Origin: Syntrophomonadaceae bacterium | Lineage (GTDB): Bacteria; Bacillota; Dethiobacteria; DTU022 | Direction of reading: 5' to 3' | NCBI GenBank assembly: GCA_007119335.1 | Contig: SKPU01000014.1 | Span: forward strand, 1-13,225 | DNA length: 13,225 nt | In this document: one piece after another, positions 1-5,615 of the stretch | Layout: each line of letters opens with the position of its first letter | How positions within the stretch are numbered: position 1 is the stretch's first letter | Translations under genes and position numbers: made by a program | Notes under the pieces: model-generated | Database searches by the model: none | What the model saw: the letters and a program-made list of their open reading frames with translations, nothing else | What the model was told of the DNA's origin: nothing

Positions 1-604
1 AATCCCTTAACTTTTCATAAGATCCGGCCGCTGCAGCAGCCATTTCGAAAATTATCCTAATATTTTGATCGTCGAAGGAGGTAAAAACAATTGGTTTATC
101 ACAGTGAAGAAGCAGGGAGGCAAACTGATGCAGATCCCCTTTTGCTGCCGGGACATCGCTTGGGATTCCGTAACTCATTGCAAAATCCAGGTTGGGCAGC
201 TTATCAAGCAGCTTTGCTGTATTGATTATATCCTGTTTTACAGAACTGCGTCTTTTCCCGGTTTCCAGATCCAGGTGATATGGAAGATCGGAGCCAGTGC
301 CGTAATAGGTGCAGTTGCTTTCAAGGTTCATGGCCGGATGGGCATGACGATTATAAATATTGATTTTCGAGGGAGCCAACCTGATTGCTTCATCAACCAG
401 CCATCCCGGAATTTTAGCAACACGGTCCTTAACCAGGCAGCCGGCATCTTCGAGAAGCTGCAGCGCTTCATCGTGATCTATCCGCACCCCGGCCCTTTCG
501 AGCACATCGATGGTTGCGCTGTGGATTTCTTCGAGCTGACTTGTGCTAAACCAGATTAACTGTGGCGACAACTGCTCTTGATAATTGGAACGGTAAGCTG
601 TAAT
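1..604 (-). CDS. MttB-family (trimethylamine methyltransferase-like) corrinoid methyltransferase, N-terminal part, cut by the left edge
   Basis: The minus strand encodes 201 codons of the MttB superfamily, whose members move a methyl group from quaternary or tertiary amines to a corrinoid protein in the cytoplasm. Seen: an opening segment LSPQLIWFSTSQLEEIHSAT followed by a VLERAGVRI block, then DEALQLLEDAGCLV, PGWLVDEAIRLAP, YYGTGSDLPYHLDLETGKRR and MSYGIPSDVP, all typical of the family N-terminus. Family members are about 470-500 residues, so more than half is missing, including the region where trimethylamine-specific MttB carries pyrrolysine; substrate class cannot be read. No ATG, GTG or TTG follows the ribosome binding site GGAGG. 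The best start is ATT at 604 (8-base spacing, protein begins TAYRSNYQ after the initiator), or ATA at 607; TTG at 571 lies too far away. It starts 51 bases after hutP and should be co-transcribed with it. Family certain, start and substrate not. Confidence 0.88.
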   Translation of the reverse strand, partial: MTAYRSNYQEQLSPQLIWFSTSQLEEIHSATIDVLERAGVRIDHDEALQLLEDAGCLVKDRVAKIPGWLVDEAIRLAPSKINIYNRHAHPAMNLESNCTYYGTGSDLPYHLDLETGKRRSSVKQDIINTAKLLDKLPNLDFAMSYGIPSDVPAAKGDLHQFASLLLHCDKPIVFTSFDDQNIRIIFEMAAAAAGSYEKLRD

Positions 605-655
605 TATAAACCCCTCCGAGTGTGATAATTAGTAAAGATATAATGTTAATTGAGA

Positions 656-1093
656 CTACAAGTGATTAAGGCCCAGGCCGATTGTTTCGTGCTCGTAACC
701 CTTGATGGGTGCACCTATCGTCCCGTAAAGCACCACAGCCAGCCATTCACCATCATCCCGGTTATCAGATGTGCGCGGGCCTCTTACTACGGTAAAGATC
801 AGACCCACCGTCCGCAGCATGTTCCCCAGACCGAGCTGACCCCGGCAAATACCGACAAAGGCATCTAAAATAGCATGGTAGAGGGCATGAGTATCACGGT
901 AATGCTCACCCCTGACAAGGCCTTCACGCTGTGCAGCAGTCTCTACGGCAGCAAAAATTTTTTCGGTGCTCATAGAACCGACTTTTCCCTTGATCATTTT
1001 AAAGCCGTTAGTTTCAGCTGATTCTTTGATTTGTTCTTCCAGTTCTCCATCGGAAAGGGCATACATGAGCGCTTTTTTCCCTATAGATTCCAT
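656..1093 (-). CDS. hutP: HutP, histidine-responsive RNA-binding antiterminator of the hut operon
   Basis: This 145-residue protein matches HutP (about 148 residues in Bacillus). HutP hexamers bind L-histidine and a divalent metal, then bind NAG triplets in leader RNA and stop an intrinsic terminator from forming. Seen: GKVGSM (36-41), YRDTHALYHAI with His69 and His73, RGQLGLGNMLRTVGL (84-98), and LYGTIGAPIKGYEHETIG with His135. The three histidines correspond to the metal-binding His73, His77 and His138 of the Bacillus protein, so the regulator looks intact. The start ATG has AAGGCGG nine bases upstream. In Bacillus hutP precedes hutH and the attenuator lies between them; here hutP follows hutH, so HutP would control its own production through the attenuator upstream of hutH. 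Confidence 0.96.
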   Translation of the reverse strand: MESIGKKALMYALSDGELEEQIKESAETNGFKMIKGKVGSMSTEKIFAAVETAAQREGLVRGEHYRDTHALYHAILDAFVGICRGQLGLGNMLRTVGLIFTVVRGPRTSDNRDDGEWLAVVLYGTIGAPIKGYEHETIGLGLNHL

Positions 1094-1146
1094 ATTGATG
1101 AGCCGCCTTTTTTAATCGAGCCTTTTTTAAATCAAGAAGGCTCAAT
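1094..1146 (-). promoter_or_regulatory. hutH-hutP intergenic RNA hairpin overlapping the hutP translation start region
   Basis: Read on the minus strand, ATTGAGCCTT (1146-1137) can pair with AAGGCTCGAT (1124-1115) over ten pairs, one of them G-U, around a 12-base loop. It is followed by A-rich sequence and not by a T run, so it is not a classical terminator. A second near-copy of the 3' arm, AAAAAAGGC then GGCTC, follows at about 1112-1100 and contains the hutP Shine-Dalgarno AAGGCGG. The 5' arm could alternatively pair with GGCTC there (1104-1100) and mask it. This suggests translational control or an RNA-processing site; function is inferred. Confidence 0.5.
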
Positions 1147-1194
1147 CGAAGTATATTTATTCAAGCCAGCTTTGATTATATTACTTTTCGTTGA

Positions 1195-2745
1195 TTAACT
1201 CAAATCAACTTCCTGCTCCACCGCTTCAACAAGCTGTCCGCTCGATACCATTTCAAATGCCCTGTCAAGCAGTGGATAAAGGATCTGATCCTTTTCCAGA
1301 AATTTCACTTCCTCACGCAGCAGCTTATATGCCGCTTTTGTTCCGCGACCCAGGCACTCCGCACCCCTGAAATCGATAGCCTGGGCAGCAACTAGCAATT
1401 CAATACCGATCACCCTTGAAACGTTTTTGACCACCTGACGGGCCTGGCGGGCAGCAGTCGTGCCCATACTGACATGATCCTCCTGATTGGCTGAGGAAGG
1501 GATAGAATCCACGCTGGCCGGATGGCATAAGCCCTTATTTTCACTAACCAGCGAAGCAGCTGTATATTGCGCAATCATCAGCCCGGAATTAATCCCGCCA
1601 TCCTTGATCAAGAAAGGTGGCAAACCGCTCAGGGCAGGATTAACCAAACGCTCGATCCGCCGCTCTGCAATACTGCCCAGTTCAGCTACCGCCATAGCCA
1701 AGAAATCCATAGCCTGCGCTACCGGCTGACCATGGAAATTTCCGCCGGAAAGGACCCGTTCTTCTTCAGGGAAAAGGAGCGGATTATCATTGACCGAGTT
1801 TATTTCTATATCAAGAATACCATGTACGTAATCAAGGGCATTAGCTGTAGCTCCATGGACCTGGGGGATACAACGCAGACTATAGGCATCCTGAACTTTT
1901 TTCTCATTACTGCCGATCAGGGTGCTTCCTTCCAGTAAACGCCGAATTACTTCTGCTGCAGATCGGTGGCCCTTGTACGGCCTGACTCCGGCTATTAAAG
2001 CATCAAAAGCATCAGGAACAGCCAGTTGTGCTTCAAGGGTCAGGGCAGAGGTAATCATAGCCGCTTTCAGTAAATTTTCTGCGTCGACAAAAGCAAGTGA
2101 GCCAATTGCTGTCATAATCTGGGTTCCGTTAATCAGAGCCAGGCCCTCTTTTTCAAGCAGGGTAATCGGCTCCAGACCCGCTGCTGCCAGGGCATCCGCA
2201 CCGCTCATTATTTCACCCTGGTAATAAGCTTCACCTTCGCCGGTTAAAACCAGGGCCAGGTGTGAAAGTGGGGCCAGGTCGCCACTGGCGCCAAGGGACC
2301 CCTGCTCGGGTATGAGCGGAACAACGCCCCTGTTTAAAACTTCAAGCAGCTGTTCGACAAGCTGGGGGCGAACCCCAGAACATCCTCTTGCCATGGCGTT
2401 TGTGCGAAGCAAAAGGGCAGCGCGGACCACTTCTTCAGGCAAAGGCTCCCCTACAGCGGCAGCATGGCTGGAAATCAAATTCTTTTGAAGCTTGATCGAA
2501 TTTTCTCTTGAAATATTTACGTCGCAGAACCGTCCGAAGCCGGTAGTTATCCCGTAAACTACAGCTTCCTGATCAACCAATCTTTCCAGCATCACGCGGG
2601 AGGCGACAATTCGCTCTCGCGCTTCTGGGTCGATACTGACCGGTCGGGACTGCCGAGCCACAAAATGGACATCCGCAACGGAAAGGTTTTCTCCGCTTAA
2701 GACCAGGGGCTCACCTGTTTCATAAAACTGGTTTACTAAATTCAT
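1195..2745 (-). CDS. hutH: Histidine ammonia-lyase
   Basis: A full-length 516-residue cytoplasmic enzyme that removes ammonia from L-histidine to give urocanate, the first step of histidine breakdown. Seen: the self-cyclising Ala153-Ser154-Gly155 triad inside GSLGASGDLAPLSH, which forms the MIO cofactor; YGITTGFG (64-71); SHAA (93-96); INGTQ with Asn206; QDAYSLRCIPQVHGAT; FHGQP; and SIPSSANQEDHVSMG. These are the normal active-site blocks of true histidine ammonia-lyases, so nothing points to a tyrosine/phenylalanine lyase or an ergothionase. GGGAGG lies eleven bases before the ATG. It is the first gene of a minus-strand unit followed by hutP and the MttB-family gene, and sits behind a HutP-type attenuator. 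hutU, hutI and later genes of the pathway are absent from this window. Identification is secure. Confidence 0.97.
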   Translation of the reverse strand: MNLVNQFYETGEPLVLSGENLSVADVHFVARQSRPVSIDPEARERIVASRVMLERLVDQEAVVYGITTGFGRFCDVNISRENSIKLQKNLISSHAAAVGEPLPEEVVRAALLLRTNAMARGCSGVRPQLVEQLLEVLNRGVVPLIPEQGSLGASGDLAPLSHLALVLTGEGEAYYQGEIMSGADALAAAGLEPITLLEKEGLALINGTQIMTAIGSLAFVDAENLLKAAMITSALTLEAQLAVPDAFDALIAGVRPYKGHRSAAEVIRRLLEGSTLIGSNEKKVQDAYSLRCIPQVHGATANALDYVHGILDIEINSVNDNPLLFPEEERVLSGGNFHGQPVAQAMDFLAMAVAELGSIAERRIERLVNPALSGLPPFLIKDGGINSGLMIAQYTAASLVSENKGLCHPASVDSIPSSANQEDHVSMGTTAARQARQVVKNVSRVIGIELLVAAQAIDFRGAECLGRGTKAAYKLLREEVKFLEKDQILYPLLDRAFEMVSSGQLVEAVEQEVDLS

Positions 2746-2770
2746 GATATTTAATACCTCCCACGAAAAT

Positions 2771-2807
2771 AAAAAAAGAGCACACGGGCTTTTAGTTCCC
2801 GGTGCTC
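2771..2807 (-). terminator. Intrinsic terminator (attenuator) in the hutH leader
   Basis: On the minus strand GAGCACCGGG (2807-2798) pairs with CCCG-T-GTGCTC (2788-2778, one bulged T) around a nine-base loop, followed directly by seven Ts (2777-2771). It lies between the hutH promoter and the hutH ribosome binding site, so it would stop transcription before the gene unless relieved. Its position just after a HutP-type triplet site makes it a textbook attenuator. Confidence 0.88.
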
Positions 2808-2808
2808 C

Positions 2809-2825
2809 CTCATATCTAATAACTA
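2809..2825 (-). promoter_or_regulatory. hutP: Predicted HutP RNA-binding site (three NAG triplets)
   Basis: The minus-strand leader reads TAG-TTAT-TAG-ATAT-GAG: three NAG triplets separated by exactly four bases. That is the spacing HutP recognises in Bacillus hut mRNA (UAG preferred, NAG tolerated). The last triplet ends one base before the terminator stem, so bound HutP would hinder the hairpin. A hutP gene is encoded 1.7 kb downstream in the same unit. The sequence is seen; binding is inferred. Confidence 0.82.
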
Positions 2826-2870
2826 TGAGCAGCAGGACTGCTGATTATTTATTTCTCTTAGCTTGAACAT
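2823..2870 (-). CDS. Possible 15-residue leader ORF in the hutH 5' untranslated region (weak)
   Basis: An ATG at 2870 opens 15 codons (MFKLREINNQQSCCS) and stops at TAG 2825-2823, which is also the first triplet of the predicted HutP site. There is no convincing ribosome binding site before it and no run of histidine codons, so it is probably a chance ORF; I record it because its stop codon coincides with the regulatory element. If translated, ribosomes would reach the HutP site. Confidence 0.15.
   Translation of the reverse strand: MFKLREINNQQSCCS
2830..2843 (-). promoter_or_regulatory. Leader hairpin upstream of the HutP site
   Basis: On the minus strand CAGCA (2843-2839) and TGCTG (2834-2830) form a short hairpin with a GTCC loop. 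The adjoining TGCTC (2831-2827) can instead pair with GAGCA (2807-2803), the 5' edge of the terminator, enclosing the HutP triplets in the loop. The two pairings exclude each other, so this segment may be an antiterminator module. The stems are only five pairs, so confidence is moderate to low. Confidence 0.4.
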
Positions 2871-2900
2871 GGCCAGCAAAAATTAAATGACCCTAATATA

Positions 2901-2929
2901 ATTTTAACCCAGGGGCTTTATCCTGTCAA
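2901..2929 (-). promoter_or_regulatory. Sigma-A promoter for hutH-hutP-methyltransferase
   Basis: The minus strand carries a perfect -35 TTGACA (2929-2924), a 17-base spacer and a -10 TAAAAT (2906-2901). Transcription would start near 2894, giving a leader of about 150 bases before hutH. It is the best promoter in the 419-base divergent gap 2746-3164. That gap also holds the hutH leader elements and the promoters of the plus-strand transporter. Confidence 0.8.
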
Positions 2930-3029
2930 TATTCCGCAAAACCGAACTAGTTAACATATAGCTGTTTTCTTCCTTATTGTGATCAAACTACCTGGGATCA
3001 ATAACATCTAATATCCTCTGATAGGAATC

Positions 3030-3058
3030 TTGATACAATATTCTTAATTCCCTGTAAT
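3030..3058 (+). promoter_or_regulatory. Candidate second (upstream) promoter for the ABC transporter operon
   Basis: TTGATA (3030-3035), a 17-base spacer and TGTAAT (3053-3058) form a weaker sigma-A-like site about 40 bases upstream of the main candidate promoter. It may be a tandem promoter; this AT-rich stretch makes chance matches likely. Confidence 0.35.
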
Positions 3059-3071
3059 TCTTGAGATTTCC

Positions 3072-3100
3072 TTGACTTCATAAGCCACAAAATGTAATAT
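3072..3100 (+). promoter_or_regulatory. Sigma-A-like promoter for the ABC transporter operon
   Basis: TTGACT (3072-3077), a 17-base spacer and TAATAT (3095-3100) lie 64 bases before the first permease gene, giving an untranslated leader of roughly 55-60 bases. No attenuator hairpin or NAG triplet array is visible in that leader, so this operon does not appear to share HutP control with the divergent unit. Confidence 0.6.
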
Positions 3101-3164
3101 AAATTAGGAAATCATAAGAAAATATCTTCAGTGCTACTCTTTAGTCAGGTGGGAGGATTAATTA

Positions 3165-3869
3165 ATGACCCCTTTGAGTCTCGCCCTCGCCCTCTTCTGG
3201 TTTTCAAACTTTTACGATGAATACCTTGGCTTCATCCAGTTTATTATTCGCCGCTGGGATCGAGTGATAGAATACACATTTAACCACTTTTCCCTGGTGC
3301 TTACAGTAATGTTTTTCTCTCTCATCTTATGGATATCGGTCGGCCTGATTATCAGCCGTTACGAAAAACTGGCCAGCACTGCTTTCGGTATTGGTAATAT
3401 CCTCTTTGTCATTCCCAGTATCTCATTATTTGGCATATTCATTACAATCCCTATGCTTGGTCTGGGCAGGACTTCTGCAGCCCTGGCCCTTATTTTATAC
3501 GCCATGATGCCTATGATCCGCAACGTATACCGGGGCATAAAGTCGGTGGAGTGGCCGATCTTAGATGCCGCGCGGGGGATGGGTATGTCCGCAAAGCAGA
3601 TTCTCTTCCAGATCCAGATCCCCATAGCCTGGCCTATAATCTTTGCAGGCATCCGGGTAACAGTCGTTATGATTACCGGTATAGCCACGGTAGCAACATT
3701 TATAGGCGAAAGAAACCTGGGCAGATTTATTCATCACGGTATCGCCCGGGAAAGTGCGGATATGATTATCGCCGGAGCAGTTATCGTCTCTGTCATTGCT
3801 ATCCTGCTTGATTTCGTTTTAGGCAAGATCGAATATAAGATCACTTCTCCGGGATTGAGAAGAGTGTAA
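3165..3869 (+). CDS. OpuC/OpuB-type ABC transporter permease (quaternary amine uptake), first permease
   Basis: A 234-residue inner-membrane permease of the glycine betaine/carnitine/choline (OpuB/OpuC, also EgtU-like) family. Seen: several hydrophobic segments (about 42-64, 72-98, 103-120, 155-180, 198-220) and the EAA coupling loop DAARGMGMSAKQILFQIQIP (134-153) that docks on the ATPase. The family's usual glycine-rich motif after the EAA loop (as GGGGMG in the second permease here) reads GERNLG (181-186), a charged variant. GGGAGG sits eight bases before the ATG. It is the first gene of the operon, whereas the Bacillus opuC operon begins with the ATPase. The substrate is not readable from a permease; a quaternary ammonium compound or betaine is likely. 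Confidence 0.9.
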   Translation: MTPLSLALALFWFSNFYDEYLGFIQFIIRRWDRVIEYTFNHFSLVLTVMFFSLILWISVGLIISRYEKLASTAFGIGNILFVIPSISLFGIFITIPMLGLGRTSAALALILYAMMPMIRNVYRGIKSVEWPILDAARGMGMSAKQILFQIQIPIAWPIIFAGIRVTVVMITGIATVATFIGERNLGRFIHHGIARESADMIIAGAVIVSVIAILLDFVLGKIEYKITSPGLRRV

Positions 3870-3899
3870 GGATCGCCATCTTTAAGGAGGTCAGAAACC

Positions 3900-4874
3900 T
3901 TGATCGTATTAGATAAAGTGGACAAGGTTTTCCCCGGTTCAACCATACCTGCTGTAAACCAGATCAGTTTTCAGATTGACGAAGGAAATATTTGTGTTTT
4001 TGTAGGACCTTCCGGGTGCGGCAAAACCACTATTCTGCGCATGATAAACAGGTTGGTGGAGCCAACCGGCGGTGAAATTTATATCAAGGGCAAGAAAGTG
4101 AGCGACAAGGAAGTTAACCCTGATGAACTGCGCCGCGAAATCGGTTATGTCATCCAGCAAATTGGCCTGATGCCTCACCGAACCGTAGAACAAAACGTGG
4201 CCCTGGTTCCCCGTCTGCTTAAATGGCCTGAAGAAAAAATAAGCCTTCGGGTAAAAGAACTTTTAGAAACAGTCGGGTTGGATGCCGAAGAGGTCTCAAG
4301 AAAGTATCCTTACCAGCTAAGCGGTGGTATGATGCAGAGGGTCGGGGTAGCCCGGGCTTTAGCTGCTGACCCTCCGATTATGCTGATGGACGAACCCTTC
4401 GGGGCAGTGGACCCTATTGTCCGGGGACGCCTTCAAGATGAATTCTTAAGACTGCAAAAAGCATTGAAAAAAACAATCTGTTTTGTTACCCATGACATAA
4501 ACGAAGCGATTAAGATGGGCGATCATATTGTGATTATGAACAAGGGTGAGCTGGTCCAGCATGGCACACCTATGGAGATATTGTGCAATCCTGCCAATTA
4601 TTTTGTAAAAGATTTGATCGGAACAGACCGGGAAATCAAGCTGCTGGAACTGACCAAATCCGAAGAGCTGGTCACCCGGACCAAAAATATTCCGGAACAA
4701 ATCATAGAAAAGGACAGTTTTATCCTGGCCATTGACCCGGTTCAAAGAGCCCTGGAAATCATGATGAAAAAGAACTCTGACCTGGTAGGAGTCCGTGATG
4801 GAGCAGAAATGATTGGAACCATCAGCTGGGAAGATATTAAAAAGCATATCAATATGATTAGTGGTGATAACTGA
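3900..4874 (+). CDS. OpuC-type ABC transporter ATPase with short C-terminal CBS-like region
   Basis: A 324-residue ATP-hydrolysing subunit of a betaine/quaternary amine importer on the cytoplasmic face. Seen: Walker A GPSGCGKTT (36-44), Q-loop QQIGLMPHRT (86-95), signature LSGGMMQRVGVARAL (140-154), Walker B MLMDEPFGAVDP (161-172) and switch His198 in FVTHD. Residues from about 235 on, ending VGVRDGAEMIGTISWEDIKKH, resemble the end of a CBS domain. OpuCA-type proteins of about 380 residues usually carry two CBS domains, which sense ionic strength or cyclic-di-AMP; here there is room for little more than one, so osmotic gating may be reduced or absent. The start is TTG at 3900, nine bases after AAGGAGG. 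Its stop overlaps the next start by one base (TGATG), implying translational coupling. Confidence 0.94.
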   Translation: MIVLDKVDKVFPGSTIPAVNQISFQIDEGNICVFVGPSGCGKTTILRMINRLVEPTGGEIYIKGKKVSDKEVNPDELRREIGYVIQQIGLMPHRTVEQNVALVPRLLKWPEEKISLRVKELLETVGLDAEEVSRKYPYQLSGGMMQRVGVARALAADPPIMLMDEPFGAVDPIVRGRLQDEFLRLQKALKKTICFVTHDINEAIKMGDHIVIMNKGELVQHGTPMEILCNPANYFVKDLIGTDREIKLLELTKSEELVTRTKNIPEQIIEKDSFILAIDPVQRALEIMMKKNSDLVGVRDGAEMIGTISWEDIKKHINMISGDN

Positions 4875-5521
4875 TGGATTTTGAAATGGATAGGTTCATG
4901 ATTGCCTTGCTGGATCGTTCGCCACCGCATGCTTTAGAACACCTCCAGCTGGTCCTAATTCCTGTGGTTGTAGCTTTTATAATCGCCTTCACCGCAGCGG
5001 TGCTTTTAACCCGCGAGAGATATGTCAAGTACACCGACCGGGTTATGACAGTATTTAATATTGGCCAGACTATTCCGCCCCTGGCTGTGATAGCTGTTTT
5101 CTTTCCCTTTCTGGGATTGGGACGCGAGCCGGCTCTTTTTGCCCTGACCATATATGCCCTGCTTCCCATTGCCAGAAATACCCTGGCCGGATTAAAAGGG
5201 GTTCCCGGTGATGTAAAGGATGCAGCCCGGGGAATGGGCATGACTGAGTGGGAAATGCTCTTCAAAGTAGAGATACCTCTAAGCATGCCTGTGGTCATGG
5301 CTGGAATAAAGATTTCTGTAGTCCTCACCTCCGGAACAGCAGCCCTGGGCGCCCTGGTAGGTGGAGGAGGCATGGGAGCGGTTATTTTTGCCGGTATTGA
5401 TTTTTTCAGGGCTGAACTAATTGTTGCAGGAACCCTTATAATTGGTGTAATCGCCATTACTTTAGATCGGCTCCTGACTTTAATTGATGATATGCTTACT
5501 CCTCCGCATATGAAAGCTTAG
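4874..5521 (+). CDS. OpuC/OpuB-type ABC transporter permease, second permease
   Basis: A 215-residue inner-membrane permease, close to the usual OpuCB/OpuCD length. Seen: hydrophobic segments at about 26-46, 57-82, 86-104, 135-160 and 180-205, and the EAA loop DAARGMGMTEWEMLFKVEIP (116-135) followed by the glycine-rich GALVGGGGMGAVIFAGI typical of the family. It overlaps the ATPase stop by one base. With the first permease it would form the heterodimeric channel. No terminator is visible in the 94-base gap before the binding-protein gene, so that gene probably belongs to the same transcript. Confidence 0.93.
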   Translation: MDFEMDRFMIALLDRSPPHALEHLQLVLIPVVVAFIIAFTAAVLLTRERYVKYTDRVMTVFNIGQTIPPLAVIAVFFPFLGLGREPALFALTIYALLPIARNTLAGLKGVPGDVKDAARGMGMTEWEMLFKVEIPLSMPVVMAGIKISVVLTSGTAALGALVGGGGMGAVIFAGIDFFRAELIVAGTLIIGVIAITLDRLLTLIDDMLTPPHMKA

Positions 5522-5584
5522 TTTTAAATAAGGCCAAAGGAAGGTGATAGATGATTTAATTAACTTTTTAAGCTTAACCAATAA

Positions 5585-5603
5585 TTATTTTTACTAAAAA
5601 TAA
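5585..5603 (+). promoter_or_regulatory. AT-only inverted repeat just before the binding-protein ribosome binding site
   Basis: TTATTTTT (5585-5592) and AAAAATAA (5596-5603) form a perfect eight-pair inverted repeat with a three-base loop, ending right before the AAGGGGG ribosome binding site of the binding-protein gene. Being all A-T it is weak as RNA. It may protect the downstream message or tune its translation, since binding proteins are commonly made in excess; it could also be chance in AT-rich DNA. Confidence 0.25.
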
Positions 5604-5615
5604 GGGGGTAATATT

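Noticed and set aside
65..559. A 164-codon plus-strand frame near the left edge
   Set aside because: It lies antisense to the MttB-family reading frame, which has clear family motifs; the plus-strand product matches nothing I recognise and has no convincing ribosome binding site context.
1094..1146. Intergenic hairpin as a hutH terminator
   Set aside because: On the transcribed strand it is followed by A-rich sequence and not by a T run, and hutP follows immediately on the same strand.
1195..2745. Idea that the lyase is an ergothionase or aromatic amino acid ammonia-lyase
   Set aside because: All the standard histidine ammonia-lyase blocks, including SHAA and SANQEDHVSMG, are present, and the gene sits with hutP; true histidine ammonia-lyase is the simpler reading.
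2980..3000. TGATC...GATCA inverted repeat in the divergent promoter region as an operator
   Set aside because: Only five bases per arm with an 11-base gap in AT-rich DNA; could be chance, and it overlaps no promoter element.
4858..5457. A 199-codon minus-strand frame over the second permease gene
   Set aside because: Low-complexity product rich in Ala, Pro, Arg and Thr, antisense to an unmistakable OpuC-type permease; a codon-bias shadow.
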